64,000 bases of DNA, taken from positions 58,901 to 122,900 of the forward strand of contig JBHJIR010000040.1 in the NCBI GenBank assembly GCA_050043265.1, read 5' to 3'. Each line of letters begins with the position of its first letter. The first letter of the stretch is position 1. Positions 44,074 through 52,553 of the stretch are shown here, piece after piece. A program made the position numbers and the translations under genes. The notes under the pieces are model-generated. The model did not search any database. It was not told the origin of the DNA and saw nothing but the letters and a program-made list of their open reading frames with translations. The DNA is from Pelagibius sp050043265 (GTDB lineage Bacteria > Pseudomonadota > Alphaproteobacteria > Kiloniellales > Kiloniellaceae).

Positions 44074-45564
44074 TCAGAGGCGGGCGGCAACACTCTTGGT
44101 GCGGCAGTAGCTCAGCAGGCCTTCCAGGCCCTTTTCACGCCCGAAGCCGGATTTCTTGTTGCCGCCGAAGGGGACTTCGATGCCGCCGGCGAAATACTCG
44201 TTGATATAGACCTGCCCGGCATCGAGGCGCTGCGCCAGGCGATGCGCGGCGGCAAAGTCCGCCGTGTAGACTCCGGCGACCAGCGCATACTGGCTGTCGT
44301 TGGCCAGGGCCAGGGCGTGTTCGGCGTCCTCGGCGATCTGCACCGTCAGCACCGGTCCAAAGACCTCCTCGCGCACCAGTTCGTCTTCACGCGGACAATC
44401 GCCGACGATGGTGGGCCGATAGAACCAGCCCTTGCCGCTCTTCGGATCGACCGTTTCGCCGCCGCCGGTGGCAATCTCAACGCCACGCCCGCGAGCGCGC
44501 TCGATGAAGCCGGCGACACGGGCCAGCTGTTCGGCCGAGTTCACCGGCCCCAGCTGGGGATTGCGCAGGCCGTGCCCGAGGGTCAGCGCCTCGGCGCGCC
44601 GGCAAAGATCCTCCAGGAAGCCGTCGTGCAAGGACCGCTCGATGATCAGCCGGGAGCCCGCCGAACAGATCTGCCCGGCGTTTTCGAAGATGGCGCCCAT
44701 TACGCCGTCCAGCGCGCTCTGCCGGTTGCAGTCGCGCAGCACGATAACCGGCGACTTGCCGCCCAGTTCCAGCACGACGCGCGTGATGTTGTCGGCGGCG
44801 GCCTTCATGACATTGGTCCCGGTCGCCACCGACCCGGTGAAGGTGATGTGGTCGATGCCGGGATGGGCGGCCAGCGGGGCGCCGACTTCCGCGCCGGTGC
44901 CGGTCAGCACGTTGCACACGCCGTCCGGCAGGCCGGCCAGGCTGAGGATCTCGGCCAGCAGCAGCGCGGTGAAAGGGGTCTGCTCGGCCGGCTTGGCGAC
45001 CACCGTGCAGCCGGCGGCAAGCGCCGGGGCGATGCCGCGCGCCGCCGTCGAGATCGGAAAGTTCCAGGGAATGATCTGGGCGGTGACGCCGACCGGCTCG
45101 TGATGGCTGTAGCCGAGGTAGTCGGGGCCCAGCGGAAAGGTATCGCCCTGCAGCTTGTCGCAGGCGCCGGCATAGTATTCGAAGGCCCGCGCGGCGCCGC
45201 CGACGTCGCCTTCGGCCTCGGCCAGCGGCTTGCCGCTGTCGAGGCACTCGCCCACCGCCAGGCGCGCCGCGTTCTCGCGGATCAGGCCGGCGGCGCGATA
45301 GAGAATCCGTCCGCGCTCAGCGGCCGGCATGTCGCGCCAGGTCTGTTCGAAGGCGCGCCGGGCGCTGGCTACTGCCGCGTCGACGTCGGACGCATCGCCG
45401 CGGGCGAAGCGGGCAAAGGCCTCGCCGCGACCGGGATCGAAACTTTCCATCGACCGCCCGCTGGCCGCCGCCATGAAGCTGCCGTCCAGGAAGTGGCCAC
45501 CGGGCAATTCCGGCAGCATGCCGGTCGCCAGCGCCGTGGCCACGAGATCGTGCTTTTCGGCCAT
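44074..45564 (-). CDS. Aldehyde dehydrogenase family protein (aminoaldehyde/betaine-aldehyde type)
   Basis: The 496-residue enzyme has PWNFPISTAARGIAPALAAG, the general-base Glu in VLELGGKSPVIV, and catalytic Cys in NAGQICSAGSRL, all intact. The start is the ATG of MAEKHDLV, five codons before which the mandelate-racemase-type gene ends, so the two are an operon. It converges on the caiD-like gene. It resembles betaine-aldehyde and trimethylaminobutyraldehyde dehydrogenases, and the latter would feed gamma-butyrobetaine to the adjacent locus; the substrate is inference. Confidence 0.9.
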   Translation of the reverse strand: MAEKHDLVATALATGMLPELPGGHFLDGSFMAAASGRSMESFDPGRGEAFARFARGDASDVDAAVASARRAFEQTWRDMPAAERGRILYRAAGLIRENAARLAVGECLDSGKPLAEAEGDVGGAARAFEYYAGACDKLQGDTFPLGPDYLGYSHHEPVGVTAQIIPWNFPISTAARGIAPALAAGCTVVAKPAEQTPFTALLLAEILSLAGLPDGVCNVLTGTGAEVGAPLAAHPGIDHITFTGSVATGTNVMKAAADNITRVVLELGGKSPVIVLRDCNRQSALDGVMGAIFENAGQICSAGSRLIIERSLHDGFLEDLCRRAEALTLGHGLRNPQLGPVNSAEQLARVAGFIERARGRGVEIATGGGETVDPKSGKGWFYRPTIVGDCPREDELVREEVFGPVLTVQIAEDAEHALALANDSQYALVAGVYTADFAAAHRLAQRLDAGQVYINEYFAGGIEVPFGGNKKSGFGREKGLEGLLSYCRTKSVAARL

Positions 45565-45568
45565 CGGT

Positions 45569-46675
45569 TCAGCCCTCCAGTCGGCTGATGCGGTAATCGG
45601 ATTTGTCGAGCCAGGCCGGATCGACCTCGACGCCCCAGCCGGGCCGGTCGGTGACTGTGGCCTGGCCGTCCACGATGGCATAGGGATCCTCGACGAACAG
45701 TCCGTCCTGCCAGGGGTAGTAATCCTCGCCCTCGATGGAGAATTCCAAGTACTTGCCGGCGTTGGGGATGGCGCGCAGCAGGTGCATGGTGAACAGCGTG
45801 ACCATGGAGAGGTTGGCGCTGTGCGGTGTGCAGGGAATGCCGGCCGCCGCCGCCAGCTCGGCCACCCTGAGAGTGGTGGTGAGCCCACCGATATAACAGA
45901 TGTCCGGCTGGATGACGTCTACCACGTGGCCGTCGATCATGCGGCGCCAGTCGACCGGCGAGCAGTCCTGCTCGCCGCCGGTGACGTCGATGTCCAGAGC
46001 GGCGGCCACCTGCTTGGTCTGCTCGTATTCCCAGTAGGGGCAGGGCTCCTCGAAATGCGTGACGCCGTTATCCTGCAGCATGTGTCCGACCTGGATGGCA
46101 TGCGCCGGCGAGAAGCCGGAATTGGCGTCGACCAGCAGCGCTGCCGCATCCCCCAATTCCCGCCGCATGGTCGGCACGATTTCCTCGGTGCGGCCCGGCC
46201 ATTCGTCGACGTCGTGGCCGCATTCCGCGCCGATGCGGAACTTGAAGGCATCGAAGCCGAAGCGGTCGCGCAGCCGTTTCAGCCGCTCGGCCTCCTCAAC
46301 CGGCGTGATGTCCCGCTTCATGGAAGAGGCGTAGGCGCGCAGCCGGCCCGGCGTGCCGCCGATCAGTTCGCAGACCGGCTTGCCCTCGACCTTGCCGCGC
46401 AGGTCCCACAATGCGGTGTCCAACCCGCCGATGGCGCGGCGCAGGTAGGCGCCGGGAAATTTGTGCTCGCGCTCGGGAATGGTGTCGACAAGGGCATCGA
46501 TGTCCAGCGCGCTCCTGCCCAGGGCGTAGGGTGCCACCTGACGGTGGACAACCTGGGCGGTGATGTCGGCGTTATAGGGGGCCACCTGGCCCCAGCCTTC
46601 TTTGCCGTCGTTGGTCCGCACCCGGACAAAGCACACGAACTCGGTCGCGAAGGTCTCGATACTGGCAATGTCCAT
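45569..46675 (-). CDS. Mandelate racemase/muconate lactonizing enzyme family protein
   Basis: The 368-residue protein belongs to the enolase superfamily: N-terminal capping domain (about 1-125), then a barrel with FKFRIG (KxR at the KxK position), metal ligands in LLVDANSGF, HFEEPCPY and GGEQD, and the general-base His in CTPHSANLS. The His/Asp set places it in the mandelate-racemase subgroup, which includes sugar-acid dehydratases and racemases. It is the first gene of a two-gene operon with the aldehyde dehydrogenase, divergent from the MocR gene. Substrate unknown; an alpha-hydroxy or amino acid is likely. Confidence 0.88.
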   Translation of the reverse strand: MDIASIETFATEFVCFVRVRTNDGKEGWGQVAPYNADITAQVVHRQVAPYALGRSALDIDALVDTIPEREHKFPGAYLRRAIGGLDTALWDLRGKVEGKPVCELIGGTPGRLRAYASSMKRDITPVEEAERLKRLRDRFGFDAFKFRIGAECGHDVDEWPGRTEEIVPTMRRELGDAAALLVDANSGFSPAHAIQVGHMLQDNGVTHFEEPCPYWEYEQTKQVAAALDIDVTGGEQDCSPVDWRRMIDGHVVDVIQPDICYIGGLTTTLRVAELAAAAGIPCTPHSANLSMVTLFTMHLLRAIPNAGKYLEFSIEGEDYYPWQDGLFVEDPYAIVDGQATVTDRPGWGVEVDPAWLDKSDYRISRLEG

Positions 46676-46762
46676 GGCGTGTCCGGCGGGTCCTCATGAA
46701 AGCGTGACGGGGTGAAAGCGCAACTCGGGCGGGTTCGTATCAGGCGCCTCACGATAAACAGA

Positions 46763-46808
46763 ATTGGACTTGATTTAAGGTCCATTATCGTTCGTTCTAT
46801 AGTCCAAT
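46763..46808. promoter_or_regulatory. MocR-type operator at the regulator's own promoter
   Basis: ATTGGACT (46763-46770) and AGTCCAAT (46801-46808) are exact inverted copies 30 bases apart, with a third half-site GGTCCATT (46779-46786) between. The pair lies 27 bases before the regulator's start codon. The same pair with the same 30-base gap occurs before the binding-protein gene at 48.46 kb. Confidence 0.8.
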
Positions 46809-46834
46809 CCGAAAGGGCCAGGGGTGAACCAGGA

Positions 46835-48316
46835 ATGAAGACCAACGCCGGGGCCCTGCTGTCATCCCTCAGGATCGACCGCGAGTCCGACCGCAAGATC
46901 AGCGCCCAGTTGTATATGGGGCTGAAGGAAATTCTGCTGTCCGGCGGCGTCACCCCGGGCGAGCGGCTGCCCGCCAGCCGCACCCTGGCGAAGGAGATCG
47001 GGGTGTCGCGCACGACGGTGATCGACGCCGTGGACCGGCTGACGGCGGAGGGCCTGCTGGAGGCGCGGGTCGGCGCCGGCACCTTCGTCTGCGAAGCGCT
47101 GTCCGGCCGCAGGAGCGTCGCGCCGTCGGCACTGCCGGCGGTGGCCGGTGCCGCCGCGCCAAGGCTGTCCCACGCCACGACCCACGCCCAGCGGCTGTTC
47201 GCGCCGCGGTCCTGGCTGCCCCACAAATCGCAGGCCTTCATCACCGCGCTGCCCGCCCTCGATCTCTTCCCGATGGCCCACTGGGCGCGGCTGTCTGCCC
47301 GCCACTGGCGGGCCGACCGCGACGCCGTCATGGGCTACGGCCATCCTTCCGGGTACCAGGATCTGCGCGAGGCCATCGCCACCCACCTGAACGCCGCCCG
47401 CGGCATCAAGTGCGATCCCGATCAGGTTTTCATCGTCGCCGGCGCCCAGCAGGCCTTCTTCCTGATCAGCGCCTTGCTGCTGAACCCGGGCGACCACGTG
47501 TGGTTCGAGAACCCCGGCGCCATCGGCGCGCGCAACGCCTTCGTCGCCGGCGGCGCCAGCGTCGTGCCGGTGGAGATCGACGCGGAGGGGCTCAGCGTCG
47601 AGGACGGCCTCAGCAAGGCGCCGCACTTCCGCATCGCCTTCGCCACGCCCTCGCATCAACAGCCGCTCGGCCAGGTGATGAGCCTGACCCGCCGCCTGGC
47701 TCTGCTGCGCGCGGCGGAAGACGCCGACGCCCTGATCGTCGAGGACGACTACGACGGCGAGTTCTACTACGGCCACCAGCCGCAGCCGCCGCTGAAAAGC
47801 ATCGATACCCAGGAGCGGGTGATCTACGTCGGGACCTTTTCCAAGTCGCTGTTCCCTTCCCTGCGCCTCGGCTTCATTCTGGTGCCGCGCGGCCTGGTGG
47901 GCACTTTCGCCGAGGTCAGCGCCTCGTGGCTGAGCGGCGTACCGACGGCGACCCAGGCCATCGTCGCCGACTTCATGAACGAAGGCCTTTTCGCCACCCA
48001 CATCCGCCTCATGCGGCGCGCCTACAAGGCCCGCCACGACGCCCTGATCGAGGCGGCAGAGGGGATCGCCTCGCGCATCGACCTGCAGCCGACCGCCAGC
48101 GGCTTCCACACCGTTGGCTTCCTGCCCGACGACGCCGACGAGGAGCGCATCGTTGCCGGCGCGCGGGAAAAGGGCATCGTCGTCGCCGCCCTGTCGCGTT
48201 ACTGCATGACGCCGATCGGCCGCAAGGGGCTGGTGCTCGGCTTCGGCGGCGTGACGCCCGACGAGATCCGACGCGGCGTGAAAATCCTGAAGACGCTGCC
48301 CGACCTGGCCCCCTGA
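46835..48316 (+). CDS. MocR family regulator (GntR winged helix fused to aminotransferase fold)
   Basis: The 493-residue protein has an N-terminal GntR winged helix (about residues 20-88: RLPASRTLAKEIGVSRTTVI, then GLLEARVGAGTFV) and a class I aminotransferase-type domain (about 120-490). The PLP Lys lies in VGTFSKSLFPSLRLGF near residue 335 and IVEDDYDGEFYY holds the cofactor-binding Asp and Tyr. MocR proteins sense PLP adducts of amines or amino acids. It is divergent from the enolase-type operon and precedes the Pot-type transporter operon; paired dyads upstream of both suggest it controls itself and the transporter. Confidence 0.92.
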   Translation: MKTNAGALLSSLRIDRESDRKISAQLYMGLKEILLSGGVTPGERLPASRTLAKEIGVSRTTVIDAVDRLTAEGLLEARVGAGTFVCEALSGRRSVAPSALPAVAGAAAPRLSHATTHAQRLFAPRSWLPHKSQAFITALPALDLFPMAHWARLSARHWRADRDAVMGYGHPSGYQDLREAIATHLNAARGIKCDPDQVFIVAGAQQAFFLISALLLNPGDHVWFENPGAIGARNAFVAGGASVVPVEIDAEGLSVEDGLSKAPHFRIAFATPSHQQPLGQVMSLTRRLALLRAAEDADALIVEDDYDGEFYYGHQPQPPLKSIDTQERVIYVGTFSKSLFPSLRLGFILVPRGLVGTFAEVSASWLSGVPTATQAIVADFMNEGLFATHIRLMRRAYKARHDALIEAAEGIASRIDLQPTASGFHTVGFLPDDADEERIVAGAREKGIVVAALSRYCMTPIGRKGLVLGFGGVTPDEIRRGVKILKTLPDLAP

Positions 48317-48344
48317 GTCGGCGGCCTGAATGGAGGCATTTTAA

Positions 48345-48390
48345 ATTGGTCTGGCCTAATATCGGGAATGGATATATTTCACAGTCCAAT
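48345..48390. promoter_or_regulatory. MocR-type operator at the transporter promoter
   Basis: ATTGGTCT (48345-48352) and AGTCCAAT (48383-48390) form a dyad with a 30-base gap, the same spacing as the site at 46763-46808. It lies 71 bases before the start codon of the binding-protein gene. Confidence 0.8.
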
Positions 48391-48461
48391 AACCCCCTAG
48401 GCTTCGACCCTCAAATTGCCGGTCCGTCTGCCCGGACGACCGGTCAGAGCGGGAGGCTATA

Positions 48462-49538
48462 ATGAAATTCGGGAAACTTTCGGCGGCCCTGATGGCCGCC
48501 ACCATGCTGACCGCAGCGAGCACGGCCCAGGCCGAGACGCTGCGGCTGCTCACCTGGGGCTCCTACGCGCCCGAGGAAGTCGTCAAGAAATTCGAGGAGA
48601 AGTACCCCGACATCGACGTCGAGGTGACCTTCTCCAACAACGAGGAAATGATCGCCAAGCTGCGGGCGACCGGCGGGGCCGGCTTCGCCCTGGCACAGCC
48701 GAGCCATGACCGTATCTATGCGGCACAGATGGAATACGACATCTACAAGCCGATGGACCTGTCGAAGATCGACACCTCGGTGATGGAGCCCAAGCTGCTG
48801 GATGGCGTGAAGGCCAACACCACCATCAACGGTGAGGTCTATTCGGTGCCGCACCAGTGGGGCACCTCCGGGCTGATGGCCGACAAGTCGAAGGCACCCG
48901 ACATCAAAGGCTGGGGCGATCTCTGCGATCCCAAGTACAAGGGCAAGACCTCGATGCGCCTGAAGCGCACCATCCTGCTCGGCACCGCCTTCTCGATGGG
49001 CGAAAATCCCTTCGAAGCCTACGCCGACCTCGACAAGTACCAGGCCATTCTGGACAAGGTTGTCGACAAGCTGATCGCCTGCAAAGACAACATCAAAGCC
49101 TATTGGAAGGGCGGCGACGATCTATCTGCCCTTATGCTGTCGGGTGAAGTGGTCGCCTCGGAAACCTGGGATTCAACCGCCTACAGGCTGTACGGCGAGA
49201 ACCCGAACATCGTCTTCGTGCCGCCGGCGACCGGCGCGCTGGCCTGGATCGATACCTTCACCCTGCCCCGTAAGGGCAAGGCCGACGACGCCGCCTACAA
49301 GTGGATCAACTTCGTCCTGCAGCCGGAGATCGTGACGCTGATGTCTGCCAGCACCGGCAGCGCGGCCGCGGTCAAGGGCGGCAAGGACCTGTTGCCCGAG
49401 GATAAGAAAGCGGCCTTCGCGGCGGCCTTCAGCGATGCCGATATCGCCAACCTGCAGTTCTTCGCCAACATCCCCCCGGGTGTCGAAGACATGGAAGGCA
49501 AGGCCCTGGAGAAGATCAAAGCCGCGACCGGCGGCTGA
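48462..49538 (+). CDS. Periplasmic binding protein of a polyamine-type ABC transporter (PotD/PotF-like)
   Basis: The 358-residue protein has a signal peptide (AALMAATMLTAASTAQAE, cleavage near residue 24) and the mature start TLRLLTWGSYAPEEVVKKFE. VPHQWGTSGLMAD and ASETWDSTAYRLYGENPNI form the pocket. GGGAGG lies in the leader ahead of the ATG. It starts a five-gene operon with ATPase, two permeases and a GMC oxidoreductase, preceded by a MocR-type operator. Likely ligand is an amine or quaternary amine such as choline, judged from the GMC gene. Confidence 0.9.
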   Translation: MKFGKLSAALMAATMLTAASTAQAETLRLLTWGSYAPEEVVKKFEEKYPDIDVEVTFSNNEEMIAKLRATGGAGFALAQPSHDRIYAAQMEYDIYKPMDLSKIDTSVMEPKLLDGVKANTTINGEVYSVPHQWGTSGLMADKSKAPDIKGWGDLCDPKYKGKTSMRLKRTILLGTAFSMGENPFEAYADLDKYQAILDKVVDKLIACKDNIKAYWKGGDDLSALMLSGEVVASETWDSTAYRLYGENPNIVFVPPATGALAWIDTFTLPRKGKADDAAYKWINFVLQPEIVTLMSASTGSAAAVKGGKDLLPEDKKAAFAAAFSDADIANLQFFANIPPGVEDMEGKALEKIKAATGG

Positions 49539-49586
49539 TTCCGGTGCTATGACAAGGGTCCTATGACCAGCGTACTATAAGTGCGG

Positions 49587-49620
49587 GATGCTGCCTCCGG
49601 CGGACGCCGGGGGCGGCATC
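49587..49620 (+). other. Strong intra-operon stem-loop after the binding-protein gene
   Basis: A 15-base stem with two G-U pairs (GATGCTGCCTCCGGC with GCCGGGGGCGGCATC) encloses GGAC. It is followed by a pyrimidine tract (TCTTCTTCTCC), not a clean T-run. It sits 48 bases after the binding-protein stop and may protect that message or attenuate transcription into the downstream genes. Confidence 0.75.
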
Positions 49621-49675
49621 TCTTCTTCTCCGGCCTGTGTTTTCTCCGGCCCCTTTTCCGTCGACGGGCGCTCGC

Positions 49676-50803
49676 ATGACTTCCCAAGCTGACTACGACC
49701 TCGAATGCTGCAACGTCTCCAAGTCCTTCGGCCCGGTTCGGGCGGTCGATGACGTCTCCTTCGAGATTCCCAGCGGCTCCTTCTTTTCCATTCTGGGTCC
49801 CTCTGGCTGCGGCAAGACCACGCTGATGCGCATGATCGCCGGCTTCGAGAACCCTTCGGCCGGCGATATCCGGATCAAGGGCGCCTCCGTCCTGGGCACG
49901 CCGCCGAACCGGCGCAACGTGAAGATGGTGTTCCAGCACCTGGCGCTGTTTCCCATGATGAACGTGCAGGAGAACATCGCCTACGGCCTGCGCTGCATCG
50001 GCACCGGCAAGGCCGAGATCCAGCGCAAGGTGAAGGACGTGCTGGAGCGGATCGCCCTGCCGGATGTCGGCGAGCGTGAGATCCATCAGCTTTCGGGCGG
50101 CCAGAAACAGCGTATCGCCATTGCCCGCTGCATGGTGCTCGATCCCGACGTGCTGCTGCTCGACGAGCCGCTCGGCGCGCTGGATCTGAAGCTGCGCGAG
50201 GCGATGAAGATCGAACTGAAGCTCCTACAGCATCAGTTCAACACCACCTTCGTCTATATCACCCACGACCAGTCCGAAGCGCTGGTCATGTCCGACCACG
50301 TCGCCGTGATGAACAACGGCAAGTTCGAACAGGTCGGCGCACCCCAGCAGCTCTACCACCACCCGGCCAGCGCCTTCGTCGCCGGTTTCGTCGGCGACGC
50401 CAACCGCTGGAGCGGCAGCGTCCTGGAGACATCCGACGGGCGCGCCAGGGTGGAAACGGCCGCCGGCTTCAGCCTGGTCTGCAAGACCGGCGGCGGGCAG
50501 AGCCTGCGGCGGGGCGACAGCGTCGAGGTTTTCGTGCGCCCCGAGTTCATCCGCGCCGAACGCGGCGATGCGGCACCGGCCGCGGCTCAAACCGGTGACG
50601 ACTCGCTGGAAGGCACCGTCGACAGCCTGCTGTTCAACGGCGCCAACAGCCGGGTCCTGGTGCGCAGCGGTACCGGCGAGTTGATCGAAGCCGACGCCAC
50701 CCTGACCGGCGGCCCGGAAGATGCAAGGCCCGGCGATCGGGTGCGCCTGACCTGGTCAGCCGACCAGGCCCTGTGCTTTGCCACCCAGGGCGGCGGGCGA
50801 TGA
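49676..50803 (+). CDS. ABC transporter ATP-binding protein, spermidine/putrescine type (PotA-like)
   Basis: The 375-residue ATPase has Walker A GPSGCGKTT, signature LSGGQKQRIAIARCM, Walker B VLLLDEPLGALD and switch His in ITHDQSEAL. A TOBE-type C-terminal region of 130 residues follows. The ATG of MTSQADYD was chosen as it begins the conserved domain; the region before it is the stem-loop linker. It overlaps the first permease gene by four bases (ATGA). Confidence 0.92.
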   Translation: MTSQADYDLECCNVSKSFGPVRAVDDVSFEIPSGSFFSILGPSGCGKTTLMRMIAGFENPSAGDIRIKGASVLGTPPNRRNVKMVFQHLALFPMMNVQENIAYGLRCIGTGKAEIQRKVKDVLERIALPDVGEREIHQLSGGQKQRIAIARCMVLDPDVLLLDEPLGALDLKLREAMKIELKLLQHQFNTTFVYITHDQSEALVMSDHVAVMNNGKFEQVGAPQQLYHHPASAFVAGFVGDANRWSGSVLETSDGRARVETAAGFSLVCKTGGGQSLRRGDSVEVFVRPEFIRAERGDAAPAAAQTGDDSLEGTVDSLLFNGANSRVLVRSGTGELIEADATLTGGPEDARPGDRVRLTWSADQALCFATQGGGR

Positions 50804-51669
50804 ACCCGAGAGACTTCAAGCGGCTGTCGCTGATCCTGCTGTTCATGCCCTTCGCGCTGTGGATTCTGCTGCTCATCGTGCTGCCGCACATCGGCATGGG
50901 CGTACTGGCGCTGCGCGAGAAGGTCGCGCCGCGGGTCTATGAATTCGGCTTCGGCAACTTTATCGAGTTCCTGCACGAGCCGATCTACTGGAACACCCTT
51001 CTACGCACCGGCACCATGTCGATGCTGGTGACCGCCCTGGCGTTGATTGCCGGTTTTCCGATCGCCTACTACATCGCCAAGATCGCCGGTCGCCGCTCAC
51101 GCGGCGCGCTGTTCCTGCTGTGCCTCATTCCGCTGTGGGTCAGCGACCTGATCCGTGCCTTCGGCTGGATCCTGCTGCTGCGAGAGACCGGCGTGATTTC
51201 CGGCGCGCTACAGGCGATCGGCCTGATCGACGGCCCGGTCGAGCTGCTCTACAACGACGTGACCGTGATCATCGGTCTGGTCTACACGGTCATTCTGTTC
51301 ATGATCGTGCCGCTGGTCTCCACCCTGGACGGGATGGATAACGCGATGATCGAGGCGGGCTACAATCTGGGCGGCAACGGCTTTACCGTGCTGCGCCGGA
51401 TCATCATCCCCTACGCCATGCCAGGCATCGTCTCCGGCTGCATCATCGTCTTCATGCTGACCGCCGGCAGCTACCTGACGCCGATCCTGCTGGGCGGCAA
51501 GAACTCGAGCTGGTTTACCGAAACCATCTACGAGCAGTTCATCACCCGCTACAATTGGGAATCCGGCGCCGCGTTCGGCTTCCTGCTGCTGGCGTTTACC
51601 TCCGGCGTCGTCTGGCTGGGCCTGAAGCTTTCGCGTCAGACCCTGGCCGGCACGGTCGCCAAGAGCTGA
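50800..51669 (+). CDS. ABC transporter permease, PotB-like
   Basis: The 289-residue protein has about six membrane segments. The docking loop reads IEAGYNLGGNGFTVLRRIII near residue 185. IAYYIAKIAGRRSRGALFLL is a family-typical stretch in the third segment. It is coupled to the ATPase gene and precedes the second permease gene by 14 bases. Confidence 0.9.
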   Translation: MNPRDFKRLSLILLFMPFALWILLLIVLPHIGMGVLALREKVAPRVYEFGFGNFIEFLHEPIYWNTLLRTGTMSMLVTALALIAGFPIAYYIAKIAGRRSRGALFLLCLIPLWVSDLIRAFGWILLLRETGVISGALQAIGLIDGPVELLYNDVTVIIGLVYTVILFMIVPLVSTLDGMDNAMIEAGYNLGGNGFTVLRRIIIPYAMPGIVSGCIIVFMLTAGSYLTPILLGGKNSSWFTETIYEQFITRYNWESGAAFGFLLLAFTSGVVWLGLKLSRQTLAGTVAKS

Positions 51670-51683
51670 GCGGAGCCGTATCC

Positions 51684-52544
51684 ATGCTGGACCGCAACAC
51701 AAACTGGGGCTTTCTGCTCGGCTATCGCCTCTACGTGCTGGCCTTTTTCATCTTTCTTGCCGCGCCACTGACCGCCGCCGCCGTCTTCGCCTTTAACGAC
51801 TCGCTGTTTCCGGCGCTGCCCTGGCAGGGCTTCACCCTGGACTGGTTCTTCAACGACACCGATCCGAAGCTGGGCATGTTCCACGCCCGGCGCCTGCTGC
51901 GCGGCCTTTACTACTCCTTCGTCATCGGCATCGCCGTGGCGGGCCTGTCGGTCGCCGTGGGCACGTGCAACGCCTTTCTCTTCGTGCGCCGCCAGTTCCC
52001 GGCCAAGAATTTCTTCTACATCGTGATGATCGTACCACTGGTCATTCCGGGTGTGATTCTGGGTATCTCCATCCTGGTCTTCGCCAGCACCGTCGCCAAT
52101 GGGGTCGAAGACGGCTATGGCATCGACCTGGAGCTGCTGCGCCCCGGCATCCTGCTGGTGGTCCTGGGACAGTTCTCCTTCGTCACCACCATCACCTCCC
52201 TGGTCATCATCGCACGGCTTAAAAAGTTCGACGGGTCGATGGAGGAGGCCGCCTTCAACCTGGGCGCCAGCCGGGCCCGCGTGCTGGCAACCATCACCCT
52301 GCCGTTCCTGCGCCCGGCAATGATCGCCGCCGGCATCGTCGCCTTCCTCGTCTCCTTCGAAAACTTCAACACCACGCTATTCCTGGTCGGATCGGAATCG
52401 CCGCTGACCATCACCATGTTCGACCGCATGGCCAAGGTTGGTTCGACACCGGTGCTCAACGCCGTCTCCTTCTTCCTGATGGTCGGCTCGGGGCTGCTCG
52501 CCGTGGTGTCGATCCTGGTCCAGCGGGACCGCGCGAAGGAATAG
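51684..52544 (+). CDS. ABC transporter permease, PotC-like
   Basis: The 286-residue protein has about six membrane segments and the docking loop MEEAAFNLGASRARVLATIT near residue 190. The start is the ATG of MLDRNTNW, preceded by CGGAG. The periplasmic loop between segments 1 and 2 (WFFNDTDPKLGMFHARRLLR) is longer than in classic PotC. The GMC oxidoreductase gene starts nine bases after its stop. Confidence 0.9.
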   Translation: MLDRNTNWGFLLGYRLYVLAFFIFLAAPLTAAAVFAFNDSLFPALPWQGFTLDWFFNDTDPKLGMFHARRLLRGLYYSFVIGIAVAGLSVAVGTCNAFLFVRRQFPAKNFFYIVMIVPLVIPGVILGISILVFASTVANGVEDGYGIDLELLRPGILLVVLGQFSFVTTITSLVIIARLKKFDGSMEEAAFNLGASRARVLATITLPFLRPAMIAAGIVAFLVSFENFNTTLFLVGSESPLTITMFDRMAKVGSTPVLNAVSFFLMVGSGLLAVVSILVQRDRAKE

Positions 52545-52553
52545 ATTCCGGCG

